27,734 bases of DNA from contig JAXIPI010000124.1 of the NCBI GenBank assembly GCA_045403015.1, positions 1 through 27,734 on the forward strand. Direction: 5' to 3'. Below the pieces are notes generated by a model. The model ran no database searches and was not told where the DNA came from. It worked only from the letters and a program-made list of their open reading frames with translations. Position 1 is the stretch's first letter, and every line of letters begins with the position of its first letter. This DNA is from Gaiellasilicea sp045403015. GTDB lineage: Bacteria; Actinomycetota; Thermoleophilia; Gaiellales; Gaiellaceae. The position numbers and the translations under genes were made by a program. This document shows positions 27,724 to 27,734 of this stretch, piece after piece.

Positions 27724-27734
27724 GAGCCCCCTCC

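Overview
The window is a GC-rich, gene-dense stretch of bacterial chromosome. It looks actinobacterial, and the closest feel is the Thermoleophilia (Gaiellales/Solirubrobacterales). That placement is an inference from the high GC, the many GTG starts, the very large NAD-type glutamate dehydrogenase, a PPi-type phosphofructokinase signature, an ANTAR regulator and LAL-type LuxR genes; no taxonomic marker was searched. Both ends look irregular. The first gene joins an arsenate reductase to the C-terminal two thirds of HrcA, and the last recognisable element is only the 3' half of a tRNA-Leu. The sequence may therefore be an assembled contig with end artefacts, or it may hold real rearrangements.

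Layout. Positions 17-5506 (+) carry the classic stress and translation cluster: (hrcA)-dnaJ-prmA-mtaB-HIT-yqeY-Nudix. Positions 5560-8831 (+) carry a tightly overlapping phoH-ybeY-dgkA/PAP2-cdd-era cluster for ribosome/RNA maturation and lipid-carrier recycling. Next is a 1610-residue NAD-glutamate dehydrogenase (8874-13706). Convergent to it lies a two-gene minus-strand unit (14528-13712): an unknown beta-rich protein and an orphan contractile-tail tube protein. Divergent from that pair is a large ATP-binding LuxR regulator (14568-17276), followed by deoC, an aldehyde dehydrogenase, a 28-residue hydrophobic micro-ORF and a truncated aldehyde dehydrogenase-like protein (17315-20611). The final third holds a truncated haemoglobin with an extra C-terminal domain, a secreted sialidase-like repeat protein (-), a small TIM-barrel-like protein, a membrane-anchored spermidine-synthase-like protein, a single-domain response regulator (-), an ANTAR protein with a degenerate receiver, and phosphofructokinase (-).

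Cross-cutting signals. Six genes on both strands have a TAnnnT box exactly six bases before the start codon, the geometry of leaderless transcripts. They are dnaJ, phoH, deoC, pfk, the secreted repeat protein and the unknown gene of the tail-tube pair. Two other genes (HIT and glutamate dehydrogenase) appear to start at CTG behind near-perfect Shine-Dalgarno sequences. A long hairpin at 23519-23576 would bury both the Shine-Dalgarno and the ATG of the spermidine-synthase-like gene.

I found no CRISPR array, transposase, integrase or rRNA gene, and no gene-free stretch longer than 300 bases. The most unusual items are the ArsC-HrcA chimera, the orphan tail tube pair, the split aldehyde dehydrogenase operon with its micro-ORF, the start-occluding hairpin and the half tRNA next to a palindrome.
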